DNA of 59,673 nucleotides, from positions 1 to 59,673 of the forward strand of contig JAHLKC010000191.1 in assembly GCA_025449115.1 (NCBI GenBank), read 5' to 3'. The DNA comes from Chytridium lagenaria. Lineage: Eukaryota > Chytridiomycota > Chytridiomycetes > Chytridiales > Chytridiaceae. Positions 11,622 through 22,800 of the stretch are shown here, one piece after another (position 1 is the first letter of the stretch; each line of letters starts with the position of its first letter). The position numbers and the translations under genes are program-made. Under the pieces are notes generated by a model, which saw only the letters and a program-made list of their open reading frames with translations, searched no databases and was not told the DNA's origin.

Positions 11622-12730
11622 ATGAGCGCCTGGCTTTCGTCGGCCTTCCAGAAAGCCGTTAACGTTACCACAACCAACACTCACCCCCCCGCACCTCCCC
11701 TCCCCTCCTCCCTTGACTTCATCCACGACCCCTGCCTCACCTGCGACAACCCCTGCGAAACCGGCCACCCCCAACCCCCCACCTCACTTAAAATCGACAC
11801 CACCCTCCCGCTCAACGGTTCCATCAAACCCTATGTCCGCCACATCCTCATTAGCGCCGGCACCGGACAAGACTGGCCGGAACGTATTGAAGACCTGGAT
11901 GAATCTTCTGCCTCCTACATCTCAAAACTTCAAACCGCTTCACGGGAGGCAACGTCCAAAGAGACGGGACGGACGATCCTGACAGTGTGTGATCGTGATC
12001 CTTTTGATGTGGGATTGTTTGGGGGGGGCGATGTTGAGGCTGTTGGTACAGAGACGATTGAAGGGGTTGAAAAGACGGAGGTGTTGAGTTTTCCGGATTT
12101 TGTGGCGTTTCCTGGGTTGAGTGAGGGAGAGGCTGTGGATGTTGTAAATGGATTAATTAGGGAAGGAAAACCGCCGAACGGAGTTGAAAGGAGGTCGTTG
12201 GAGGGGAAGACGTTGGTGCTGGTGTGTACGCATAAGAAGAGGGACAAGAGGTGTGGGTTATTGGACCGATGCTGATGGAGGAGGTGAGGAACGTGACTGA
12301 GGAGATGGGATTGCAGGATAAGGTGAGAGCAATTATCTAATCGATTGAATGCGGGGTGAGGATTAGTTGCTAACATATTTTGTTCCCTTTCATATCAAGG
12401 TCTTCTGTTACGGCGTATCTCATTTTGGAGGACATAAGTTTGCCGGAAACCTGATTGTAAGTATTCTTCTTTATTTTTCTTCCTGTTTTAACCTTTGGTT
12501 GGCCTTCACCTGCGACTTGAACCCTCGTTTTATAACTGTTTGCATACTTACCCCAATTATATTAGATCTACTCCCCAGCACATCCTTATGGCCTCTGGTA
12601 TGGACGCGTCAAGACATGCCACATTGAAAATATCATCCAAAAGACTGTAGTTGAAGGCAAAGTCTTTGAAGAACTCTTTCGCGGATACGGCACAGCACCT
12701 CCAAACCGTGTTCCCGTGTCGGACTGGTGA
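11622..12730 (+). CDS. Apd1/Aim32-like (sucrase/ferredoxin-like) thioredoxin-fold protein
   Basis: A thioredoxin-like ferredoxin of the Apd1/Aim32 family, whose yeast members bind a 2Fe-2S cluster through two Cys and two His. The ATG at 11622 starts exon 1. It contains DPCLTCDNPC, then HILISAGTGQDWPERIED, then LVLVCTHKKRDKRCG. After an apparent one-base loss at the G run 12255-12257 the frame continues as GPMLMEEVRNVTEEMGLQDK. Introns at 12323-12399 and 12457-12565 are phase 0. Exon 2 holds YGVSHFGGHKFAGN, matching the HxxxH ligand motif of Apd1-type proteins. Exon 3 ends with VPVSDW and TGA at 12730. Length of about 360 residues fits the family. All four expected cluster ligands are visible, so I expect a functional protein and an assembly error at the G run. 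Confidence 0.85.
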
Positions 12731-12893
12731 AAAGGATAAAAGAAAATTGACCTCATGCCTCTTTAAATTGAATAATAAACATGGAAAATAGGTCGAACAG
12801 AGATACTCTGTGTATTCGAATAACAAGGCTTTTTGAGCGTTCATGAACTTGTGCCGAATAACAACAAGCATGAATAGGAAAGTTGCAGAGAGT

Positions 12894-15122
12894 TTAAAGT
12901 TTCGCGTGTGCCTTTTGGGCTCCACGCTCCTCGGCTTCGCGATCTCTCAGAACGCGACGAAGAATCTTTCCAGAAGGAGATTTTGGGATAATGTCGATGA
13001 ACACCACACCGCCTCGGAGACGTTTATGGGGAGCCACCTTTGCCTCAATAAACTTTTGGACATCTGCTTCAGTGGCGGTAACGTTTGGCTGAAAGACAAA
13101 GTGTTAAAACAAATCCTTCACTAAAATCAATAGAGTTTTACCTTTAAAACGACGTAAGCCCTAGGGAGTTCTCCAGCAGCTTCATCGGGTCTCGGGATAA
13201 CTGATTACACAACATTAGACGCAAAAATTAAATGTAAAGGATTTTACCTGCAGCGTCAGCGATCGCAGGGTGAGTGAGAAGGTGAGCCTCAAGTTCAGCA
13301 GGGCGACTTGGAAACCCTTGAATTTGATAAGCTCCTTAATGCGATCAACAACTATGGTTATAACACAGTTAGCCTATCCGACCATTCTAAAAAGATTATG
13401 GATAATTAATCTACTTACTGTAGTAGTATCCTTCAGCATCAATGACAGCAACGTCACCAGTTTTAACCAACCTTCCTCATTTATGGTGGAAGCGGTAGCG
13501 CTCTCATTCGCATGGTAACCCTTCATCACGTTTGGTCCCCTCAGCCACAACTCCCCTCATGTCCAACTCCCATGTCATCGCCAGTGATGGGAGAAACGAG
13601 ACGCGCCTCCATGTTGGGAGCAAGGATACCAACACTGCCATAGATGTTTTTGACTTAATATTTTAGGATTTAGTATACATATATATAAAAAGAAAAAGAA
13701 AGAGAAAACTAAACTGCTCGTTCCCATAGTCGCAACGGGTGACAACTCAGTCATTCCGTATCCTTGGAGAACCTCGACCTTCAACCTCTTAGCCACCTCC
13801 TTTGAGAGTTCCGGCCCAAGCGGCGCGGCACCCGAAAATACGACCTTCAAGTTCGTAAGATCAAACTTATCCACGATAGGATGCTTGGCAAGCGCAACGG
13901 CGATGGGGGGCACAATATGGGCGGTGACGACTTTGTACTTTGCCAGTGCCGCGAGGAAAGGTTCGAGCTCTAACAATACCGTGTGAATGCGTGAATTAGG
14001 TAAAAGAATACAAACCAAATCGAGAAATGACGACTAATGAGATTCCCTTAAAAAGGGCGACGTGGAGGGATAAACTGAGTCCGTACATGTGGAAGAAAGG
14101 GAGTACGCCAACCCATGCATCGCCAGGCTTTGCATCGCCAGCTGTATTAAGAAGGGCATCGATCTGGGCGATATTCGCAATCATATTATAATGTGTGGTC
14201 ACGACTCCCTAATGGCAAAACCAAATCAATAAATCAAAATGCCTTTCTTATTTCACTCATAAACCACACTACGTTGGCAACTACCTTAGGTTTTCCAGTT
14301 GTTCCAGAACTGTAGCAAATATAAACGGGCTTATTCCTCAACTCATCCCTCGTCAGCGTCACAGGCGGTAACCTCTCATTTGACGCCGCAAGAACATCCT
14401 CCAAGGTCTTAAAGTTCTTTGCAGCCTCCACTGCTTCTTTTGGTAGCTCAGGAAGAGTGGTGGAAAGAAGCAAGACATTTTGTGGAGAGATTCCGACTTC
14501 TGCGCAGGCCGGGAGGGCGATGGGGAGAAGCTCTGGCACTGTGAAGAGAATCTTGGCACCGGAATCGCGGAGCTGGTGGGCGAGCTCGGGAGATGTATAG
14601 GATGGGTTGGCGCTAGTGATCGTTGCGGCAGCACGGACGGTACCGTGGATGACGACGCCGTAGCTGCAAAATGATTAAGATCAAAACACCACCAACGACA
14701 CTTACTCGAAGTGGTTGGGCGAAAAGATACCGACAACGTCCCATCGGTTAATTCCTAGACCTTTGCGAAGTCCAGAAGCGAATCGCTCAACCTTCTCGGT
14801 GAATTGTCCGACGGTGATGGAGCGATCCGTGGCAGCGTCGATCAAGTATGTCTTGTTGGAGTATTGCTTGGCTTGAGAAAAGACGTACGTGTGGATATCG
14901 ACTGCGTCATGGAACAGTTAGTATGTTGGTATGATTCGGTGGTATATATCGCTCATAGTAGCGTTGCGTTGAAGATCTATGAAGTCATGTATCCCCCAAC
15001 CCGTTGCCATGGAATGCACTACTGCCAAAAACCCAAGAACAGCTCGATGTGTATCGATGCATCTTACCATCAGGAATGTTGACGTCCTTGACCTGCGACG
15101 TGAAGATCTTCTGATTCGACAT
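12894..15122 (-). CDS. 4-coumarate/acyl-CoA ligase-like AMP-binding enzyme, probably peroxisomal
   Basis: An ANL-superfamily acid:CoA ligase that would activate an aryl or fatty acid as the adenylate and pass it to CoA. The ATG at 15122 ([19 protein letters not shown]) is followed by a GTAAGA donor. The P-loop reads [15 protein letters not shown], later [11 protein letters not shown], then [45 protein letters not shown] and [13 protein letters not shown] with the expected catalytic Lys. The C-terminus is HAKL-stop; AKL is an accepted PTS1 signal. At least five short introns interrupt it. One base appears missing in the run at 13553-13556, between GHEG and ELWLRG. The substrate cannot be fixed: the arrangement fits fungal 4CL-like or medium-chain acyl-CoA ligases. 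The gene is convergent to the Apd1-like gene with about 160 bases between stops. Confidence 0.88.
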
Positions 15123-15383
15123 GGTCTGAATGGATGGATGGTGCGGGTGTCAAGATCGAGGCGGATGACTGATAACTTTTCAATAGCAAAAGTTGAAGTC
15201 CGTTTTTCATCACATGCGCACAAATTCAAGCCGTTGCGATCAACTTGAAACTGGATTTCGCCGAAACGAAGAAGCCGAATCATCAGCAAAAATCACCTCG
15301 TTAAAATACAGGGTCTTAGTACAAGCACGAAACAGGTTAGTTGTTGTATTCATTTTTGTATAAAACGCGATATAGAAAAATAC

Positions 15384-17832
15384 TCATTGCGCTTGGAATT
15401 TGGCAATATAAGTAAAGGATGAGTTTTGGAGACCAACAACAAGCCACCATTCCCCAGACTTCGCGATTGTTACAGTGCAGGTTATCAAACCACTTCCTCT
15501 CTCCTCCTCCTTCAAGTAAGTTACAGAAGAGTTCATCGCCCCCCGCGTTCCTCCAACCATCCTTCCCATTATCCCACCCCAACCAAATTCAACACCACCA
15601 CCACTGCCGCTTGAGCTACCAAAAGCATCTCCTCTCATAATATGTTCTTGGTGCCCCACGTACACATCATTCACAGGCCCAGAGGGAGCGGAGACGATAA
15701 ACGTCACGGTTTCTCCAACAGACAGATACTTTCTATACGGTTTAATCAATTGTGCTCCTTTCACATTCCATGCCTCGGGTCTCTCGGGGATAGGCTCCAT
15801 CATGTGCGCAGGCAACGTATTCTCCACTCGAAACTTCAACGGCGAACCATTATATTGAAAAACTTCTTGGAACGGTTTCGTTTTAGTGATATAAATGAGA
15901 AGCCGACCCTGCCCTACGTCCGGAAATCGTAGATTTACATAACCAAAAAAGGTTCCGGATGGACCAGGAAGGGTGTAATATTGGCATGCAACCTTGATTT
16001 GGGAACGGGTTATACCTGGTCGTCGTGTATACCCATCCACCCACAAAACTTCCTTGTTGGGAATAGGCCTGTCCTCTGCAAAGAACTCTAACTCCGCCAT
16101 AAAAGCTAATTGCTCTCCGTCTACCGAGCAAGCGTCCAATGAGGCTTTAAATACGAGATCAAGGCGACCTTCATTTGTGCGAAGGAATGACATCATGCCT
16201 CCGGTGCCATCAAGTGTGTGGCCGGACACTGACTGGAGAGAAATGCCATATCTCCAAAAGTCTTGTTCCCTGATTGACGGAAGACGCATCCATTCGAAGT
16301 GAGTTAGAGGTCTTTCCAAAAATTGGAAGGACGGTACTTTCGGGAAATGAGTAGGTATGATTTGTTCCGGGCGAGTAAGAAAGTAGAAAGGATTAAGCGC
16401 GCGATTGAATTTTGAGCCGCTGACGTTGCCAGTTCCCCATGTCGATTCAATTATCCTGACACGAAAAGATAAATTAAACTTCTGATAAAATAAACTTCTA
16501 ATAAAAGGAGAATGAAGTGACGGAAGAGGCTTTACCTGTATTCACCGCAAACTTTCACAATGTTCCAGGCATGACCTTCGAGTTCCATAAACCCATCACC
16601 AGGCTCTGTACCGGCCCCGTTCGCTGCACCAGACACTTTATAACACTCAATCTCTGGCGCGCCTGCACTCATCAGCGCGTAAAATAGTCCAGCATATCCC
16701 TCGCAAACAGACATTTTTGATTTTAAAACGTGATCAGGGTTTTGGCTTGCACTTATGTTTTTCCCATTCTGCCATCCGGAAAAAGACTGTACGTCATAAG
16801 CGATGTTTTGGGCAATCCATGAGAAAATGGCACGGATTTTATAGAGAGGGGAATCGCGGTATGGGGATGTGAGGTAATGTGCGAGTGTTGAAACCTTAGA
16901 TGCAAGATGGACGGGAGTGCGGCGCGCGTGGTCGTCTACGTCCGTGAACATTTCTTCCGTAAATTCAAGTGGAGGACCATTGTAACTAGGATCTCTAACC
17001 GAAGGATTATTGCTGCCGAAATTCGAATACGAGTATATTTATGACGTAAAACAGGTTAAAAAAAAAAAGGAAGGTAGAAAAAAAGAGCTAAAGGTAGATT
17101 AAGCAGATAACGGGCTATGAAATAGAAGAAGAATAATATGTAGCTGATGGACTGAGAGAAAAGAAACGATACGAAGAATAATGTGGTTGAGAAAAAGGGA
17201 AAAAACAACTAACCGCAGAATTCTCCACATAGGATGCTGATTGTATTCCTCCTCTCCATCCCCATCCACCACTTCTTTACTCTCCTTTGGAGGCCTAGGT
17301 GGTATCACATATTCCCATTCGTCTGGGGTCTCGGCGGCATAGCAGGAGCCCCGCCTCCAGGTCTAGGAGGTACTTTCGGTCCTGTGTTTTCCTGCTCAAA
17401 ATGAGTATTCGGCCTTGGGGGGATAGGAACCACGTCGTCAATATATTGTTCGGTAGGGCGACGAGGAAGAGGTGGTGGTTTTGCATCAACTGAAGGGAGG
17501 ATTTCTTCCGGCTGAGATGGAGATGGCGTGGGTCGAAACCGAGCTGGGCGGGGTGGAGGTGTAAGGTCTGCTTCTGATGACGCGTTTGATGCAGGACGTG
17601 GTAATGGTTTTACTAACGGCACGCGCTGTTGAGGTCTCACTGGAATGTCGACAGAGGACAGGTCAACGAACGAAGATGGGAAGCTTCCAAAGTGGCCTGA
17701 TTTAAGGCTTCGACCATTCCACCATGCAGCATCTTCTCTGCCAAGGATTTCAATATCTTCTCCCTTTCGAATGAAAGGTCCATGGGATGATCGGAGGTAT
17801 AGGGACGGTTTGCGATGGCGGTTCCAGCTGAC
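15384..17832 (-). CDS. SH3 plus transglutaminase-like (Cyk3/KY type) protein
   Basis: Reading from the 5' side: the C-terminal part of an SH3 domain (FIRKGEDIEILGRED, AAWWNGRSLKSGHFGSFPS, about 17640-17790), then a Pro-rich linker with several PPRP motifs, then from about 16950 a transglutaminase-like core. The core includes KIRAIFSWIAQNIAYD, KSKMSVCEGYAGLFYALM with the catalytic-type Cys, and GHAWNIVKV with the His. The last exon is an open frame of 311 codons ending at 15384. An intron at about 17213-17013 joins WRILR to NNPSVRDPS; another lies near 16456-16535. This order matches fungal cytokinesis protein Cyk3 and relatives, which act at the contractile ring. The first SH3 strands are not resolved: an acceptor-like TAG precedes 17832 and a small 5' exon is missing. 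One frame slip lies in the Pro-rich linker near 17300. Confidence 0.75.
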
Positions 17833-18038
17833 CTAGGCCATAGTCTGGATATCAGAGCATCGAGGTCGGCGTGGTTGATGCGGAATGATGATCAACTCAT
17901 GGGAGACATCTTCTGAGATGTGAGTAGAGCTATTGTGCTCCAATCCTGAATCCAGCGGCTCCTCGGAGTGGGCTGAGGAGGCTTTGGTGTTGGCAGGTGC
18001 GCATTAAAGGTTCTAACAACGCTAGTCGATTATTAAGA

Positions 18039-19493
18039 TGCCTCAACTTCCAATCAAAAAGCCTGTGTAAATACGTGAAGACGGCGTCAACGAGTATCAA
18101 TGCAGGTAGAGAGTCGAGCGACGAAAAGGCAGTCCTTCAAGGCGATCCGTCACTTCGGTATCTGCGCTCCGTAAAAAGTGACAAACCACCACCATCTATG
18201 GCCGAGGAGGTGATTAAAACGATGGACATAGCCGTCGAGTTGGTCGATGGTCGACATCCGACGTTCCAGGAATTCACGAGATCTCAGGTGAGTTTGGGAC
18301 TTCTCTTTTCCATCTTTATCTGATTGCAGAGACGCTGGTATACCATCCTGGAGAGGATCTCGCCGCTTGCATAGATCTCACGCTTTGTTTAGGAATGCTG
18401 CTACCCACCTTCAAACGTCTCCTCAAAACCCTCTCAACTCACAACATCCACAACTACCAAATATTAATTAAGCCCCAAACATCCTCAACCAACCTTTGAC
18501 TTCTCACTCTCCGTCATTCATTCAGGTGGTCCTCAAAGGACCCCGATCCTTCCCTTCATGCCTATCCTGCCATCCAGACAAAGCCACGATCGCTGACAAC
18601 AACTATCCTAAATGGGAACAAGATGCGAACCTTGCTACACTTGATGAAAACCTGAAAAGTTTGGCGTCTGGAGAATGCGAGCTTTCCTTAACGCGGATAA
18701 TGAAAGAAGTAGGATGTTGGCGAGGCATGCAAGATCGTGGATGGATGCGCAAGCACGACCGATGGTGGTAGTTACTCCGCGGAGACATGTGGGGGGGATG
18801 GATGAAATGACGGATGAGGAGATTGTGGGGCTTTGGGGAATGGTTGGTGAGGTTGTTGGATTATGGGTTGAATCACCAGCGTCTCAGGTCTCGAGATTTA
18901 AAAGAATCGTACTTAACGCGGGAACTTTCAGGTAGGGACCCGTTTTTCTTTAAGCAAAAATCTTTGGCTCTCCTCACATGAAGGTACCTTTAGAAATATC
19001 GAGCACGCTCACGTAAAAGTCTACTTCGAGACTATGGATTTCATTTCCCGAATGTCGTCCTGGCCTCCACAACTTCACGATCTGTATAATCGTCTATACG
19101 CCTCTCCGTCGTCACATGAAACGCCCGAACCCACAAAAGATTCTTACGCGTTTCGACACATTGGCACGTCGTCATCAAATCTTCATTGAAGGAATATTTA
19201 CGCAGAAGACACTCTAGAAATAACATCTAAAGTTATTGAAGCTTCTCGGCACAAGGATAGTGGCGGTATAGCGGAAGTTCAGAAAGTTGATATTGTGAAG
19301 AAGGAGGGATGTACGGTAGAGGTGGTTGCGGCGGCCATGTTATGGTGATATTGTTCTTGAACTTCATTTGACAAGGTTGGGAACGAGGAATTTGGTGTGC
19401 AAAGTGAGGCCGGTTGGATCCATAAAGTGAGTTTCTTTGACGCGTTGCTGCTCTGCGATAGTCTGATTGTTGTCACAGGAGTAAAATGTAGTT
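18039..19493 (+). CDS. HIT-like domain protein (exons partly unresolved)
   Basis: The best region (about 18525-19196) reads CLSCHPDKA, then WEQDANLATLDENLKSLASGE, then, one frame over after the likely base loss near 18677, RAFLNADNERSRM and MVVVTPRRHVGGMDEMTDEE. An intron at 18933-18993 joins AGTF to RNIEHAHVKVYF. The HAHVKV block and the PRRHVGG strand fit a HIT-like fold, although the motif is not the full HxHxHxx. Upstream coding-like sequence (PSMAEEVIKTMDIAVELVDG, about 18196-18255) ends at a GTGAGT donor near 18289 and may be part of this or of a different gene. Downstream, IYAEDTLEITSKVIEA and, in another frame, DIVLELHLTRLGTRN could be spliced to end in SKM-stop near 19492. The start is not fixed. 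I am confident of the HIT region only. Confidence 0.5.
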
Positions 19494-19840
19494 CTTACAT
19501 AAACAATTCTTAAGACACATATTTATCTGTACCCAGTAATAGCCAGCCAGTTGCGAATGAGCACACCATGTATTATAACGTCGGAGGAACTGACATTACA
19601 CACTTGTTCCAAGTAGGTAATCATTTACCAGCAATGCTCAAGGGTTAGAGATGTACAGTTAGTTTAGTGTACGTGGGCCAAGTTGCAAAATCATCGACGA
19701 ACACGGGGCAAAAAAAAACAATTTGATCAACTCAGACTTCCAGGCGGAAGACGCAAAGAAGGACGCATCCATCCTCATCAGGATCGCGACGCAAGGGCAT
19801 ACTTATTCATAGAAAACACCGTCCTCATTGAATCTTGAAG
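19494..19840. other. Intergenic region upstream of the ArfGEF gene
   Basis: No coding character. It would hold the promoter and leader of the ArfGEF, whose first plausible ATG is at 19841. No strong TATA element is seen. Confidence 0.4.
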
Positions 19841-22800
19841 ATGCCCGGTGGCCTCGATGCAGCAGCCACTGCGCATGGCGCTTTCCAAGGGATCAACCAC
19901 CTCGATGCAAACCTACTACGGCCATCAAAGCCCGAACTCCATTGGCGTCCTTGATCCTTTCCGAGATAGTCAGCGTCACAAGTGCCATGCGTAAGAACGC
20001 AAGATGGAGTATCGCGGACTTATATGCTCGCCTCTCGATAATGCACCTTCTTCTTCGCGGGGCTCGTTAGATGGTTCGAGAGGTGCGAATGGTGCAAGAC
20101 CATTAGGGCATGACTATAATTACTGTCTGGATGTTGTTTGAAAAGAACTTTTCAGCCTTCGGGAATTGGAAGAGATACCATGTCGTCGTCGCCTGCTATT
20201 GATGCTGTGCTGGAGTTCACGGCTGTGAGGGCTGGGAGTGCTGTGAAGAGTGGACCCGGCATTGGGATACGGTCTTCTATGAACGGTCTGGATATCCCTG
20301 TTGGATTTGTAGAAAACCCACTACTTCAAGGATTCACACAGTTAAAGGCACGGCTGACCTTAATCGACGGTATGCATACAGTCTCATGCATTTCAGCTGA
20401 ACTCATTTCAATGTAGATGCGCGGGATCTGGATCCAATGCAAGTCCTTAACCCATTCTTGGATGTTATCAGGAGTGGTGACACTACAGGGCCCATCACAG
20501 GTGCGGCTTGAGCAGCGTTGAAAAGTTCATCAAGTATGAAGTTTTGGGTAAGAGCGTCAACAGACGTTTTTAAAGCTAAACACCCTGTTAGACCCCAGCC
20601 ACCCTGGAATGCCGGCAGCAATGTCGTCATTGACACATTCCGTCACCCACTGCAAGTTTGAGGCGACAGACGCCGTGTCTGATGAGGTTGTGCTGTCCAA
20701 GATCCTTCGTCTGATTCGTGTTGTGGTCACCTCAGAGGTGGGTAAACGCAATCTTGATGATAAGGGTATTTGCGAAATGGTAGAAACAGGATTTGGAATG
20801 TGCTTCCAGGGCCGTGTGAGCGGTAAGGGCCATACGCATCTCTTTCCACTAAATGATTAAAAAGAGCTCTTGCGGAGGTCTGCTGAACAAACCCTCATCT
20901 CACTCGTCCACGCATTATTTGAGCGGTATAATTTAATCCTATTTATGAAGCCTAATAATCGTTTGCTTAGCCTGACTGTCACAATGACGCTTTACAAGCC
21001 CTCACTACCCATTTTTTCTGGATCGGGCAAAACCCCAATCCGCGCGCTCTCCCGCAACCACTCTTTATCAACAATGCAAACCCTTCACTCTGGTGACGAA
21101 CCCGGTCCAACCATCACTGTTTCCTCTGGCACCACCGACAACATGACGGAAGAGCCCAACGCCGTCATCACCGTTGGAATGAGCGATCAAAGTCCACGAT
21201 CGTCAGAGATGGATGGGAAAGACCCAACAACCCCTGGCGTGACGACCGACGAATCTCATCACGGCATTCATATCCAATTGGGAGGGAACGAGGGCATTGT
21301 TGTCGATACTGCGTTACGGTCGAAGCGGTCTCAGAGTTTTTCAAAGACGTTGGAAAATGAAGAAACGAAAGACGAGAAACGGGAAAAAGCACCAAAGATA
21401 CCTCCTGTCGCTGAAGAATCTGGGAAGCAGTCGATGGAGGATCCCGCATCATCTCGATTTATTCTGCCGTACGGTCTACCTGCCATTCTTGAACTGCTGA
21501 GAGTACTCGTCACGTTGATTGATCCCCGAAATCGAAATCATACGGATACGATGCACCGGATGGTCGCGTTGGGGCTTTTGAATGTGGCGATTGAGGTTGG
21601 GGGGGAGAGCTTGGGTGAATGGGTGGGATGGGGAAAGCATGTGGAGAATGTGAGGAAGATGAGGAAGGCGAGCGATGGGCTTGATGAGGAAACGGAAGAG
21701 GATAAAATGGCGGTGGCTGCTAGGGATTTGGTGGTGAATGAGTTGACGAAATATTTGTTTCAGGTGAGGTTTGGTTTTAGCTCTTTTACTGATTTTCGAT
21801 TTTAGCTGCTACAAAGCAGTAACATCACTGTGATTTCACCGCCATCCACGGCTACTTTAACGCTTTTCGGTTTGACTCTTCGCGTTGTGGTCAGTTTGTT
21901 CCAAACGTCCCGTATGCATTTGAAGCTTCAAATGGAATGGTTATTGGAATGGATCATGGCGCGCGTCAATGCTGGAGTTGTGAGTTGGGACGTGGAAGAG
22001 TATTCTACGAACGGTGTGTCTCAATCTGCTGTTTCTGATAGAGAGCAAATGATGCGATCTTCACACCGCGATTCCACGTCATCGCTTGGATCTCAGGCTG
22101 GGGTTGGGTTGAGTGCCAAGGCTATTGTTGTTCCGGAAGTTCGCGAGTTGTTGCTGGAAGCTATGTTTCAGTTGTTTAAGAATTCGTCGTTTGCTGCAGA
22201 GTTGTGGATCAACTATGATGGTGATATGGCGATTCAAGGACATCTCTTTGAGGAGGTTATTCGATTCCTGAGCAAGGTACCAATCTACTGTTTGTTGGTT
22301 GGTTGTTTTTTTTTGTGTTTTAATTTGGTTTTTTCTTTAGCACTCTTTCCCTGACGCCACTCCTGGGGGACCTGTCACAAGCGTGTTACATCAAACTCTG
22401 TGCCTGGACACCCTACTCCTGTTTTTAAAGAATATCATTAGCCATTCCCGTGAACCAGGCACCACCCCCGATTTCCCTTTAACCGAAGAAGACATCCGGA
22501 ATACAAAGCATCGAAAACGTATTTTACGGGAAGGCGCTGAAAGGTTTAACACGAAACCGAGTGACGGGATTGCGTTTTTGCAAGGTTTGAGGAATTGTTT
22601 TTATATATGAGGGGTTATATTTGATAACGTGCTGATGATTTATTTATTTTCAGCGAATGGGTTTTTACCGGATCCTGTGGATCCGGCATCTTTGGCGACT
22701 TTTTGAAGACGACACCGAGAGTTAGCAAAAAGCTTTTGGGGGAGTACCTCGCCAAGCCGGCTAATCTTGAACTTTTGAAGGCATTTATTCAACTTTACGA

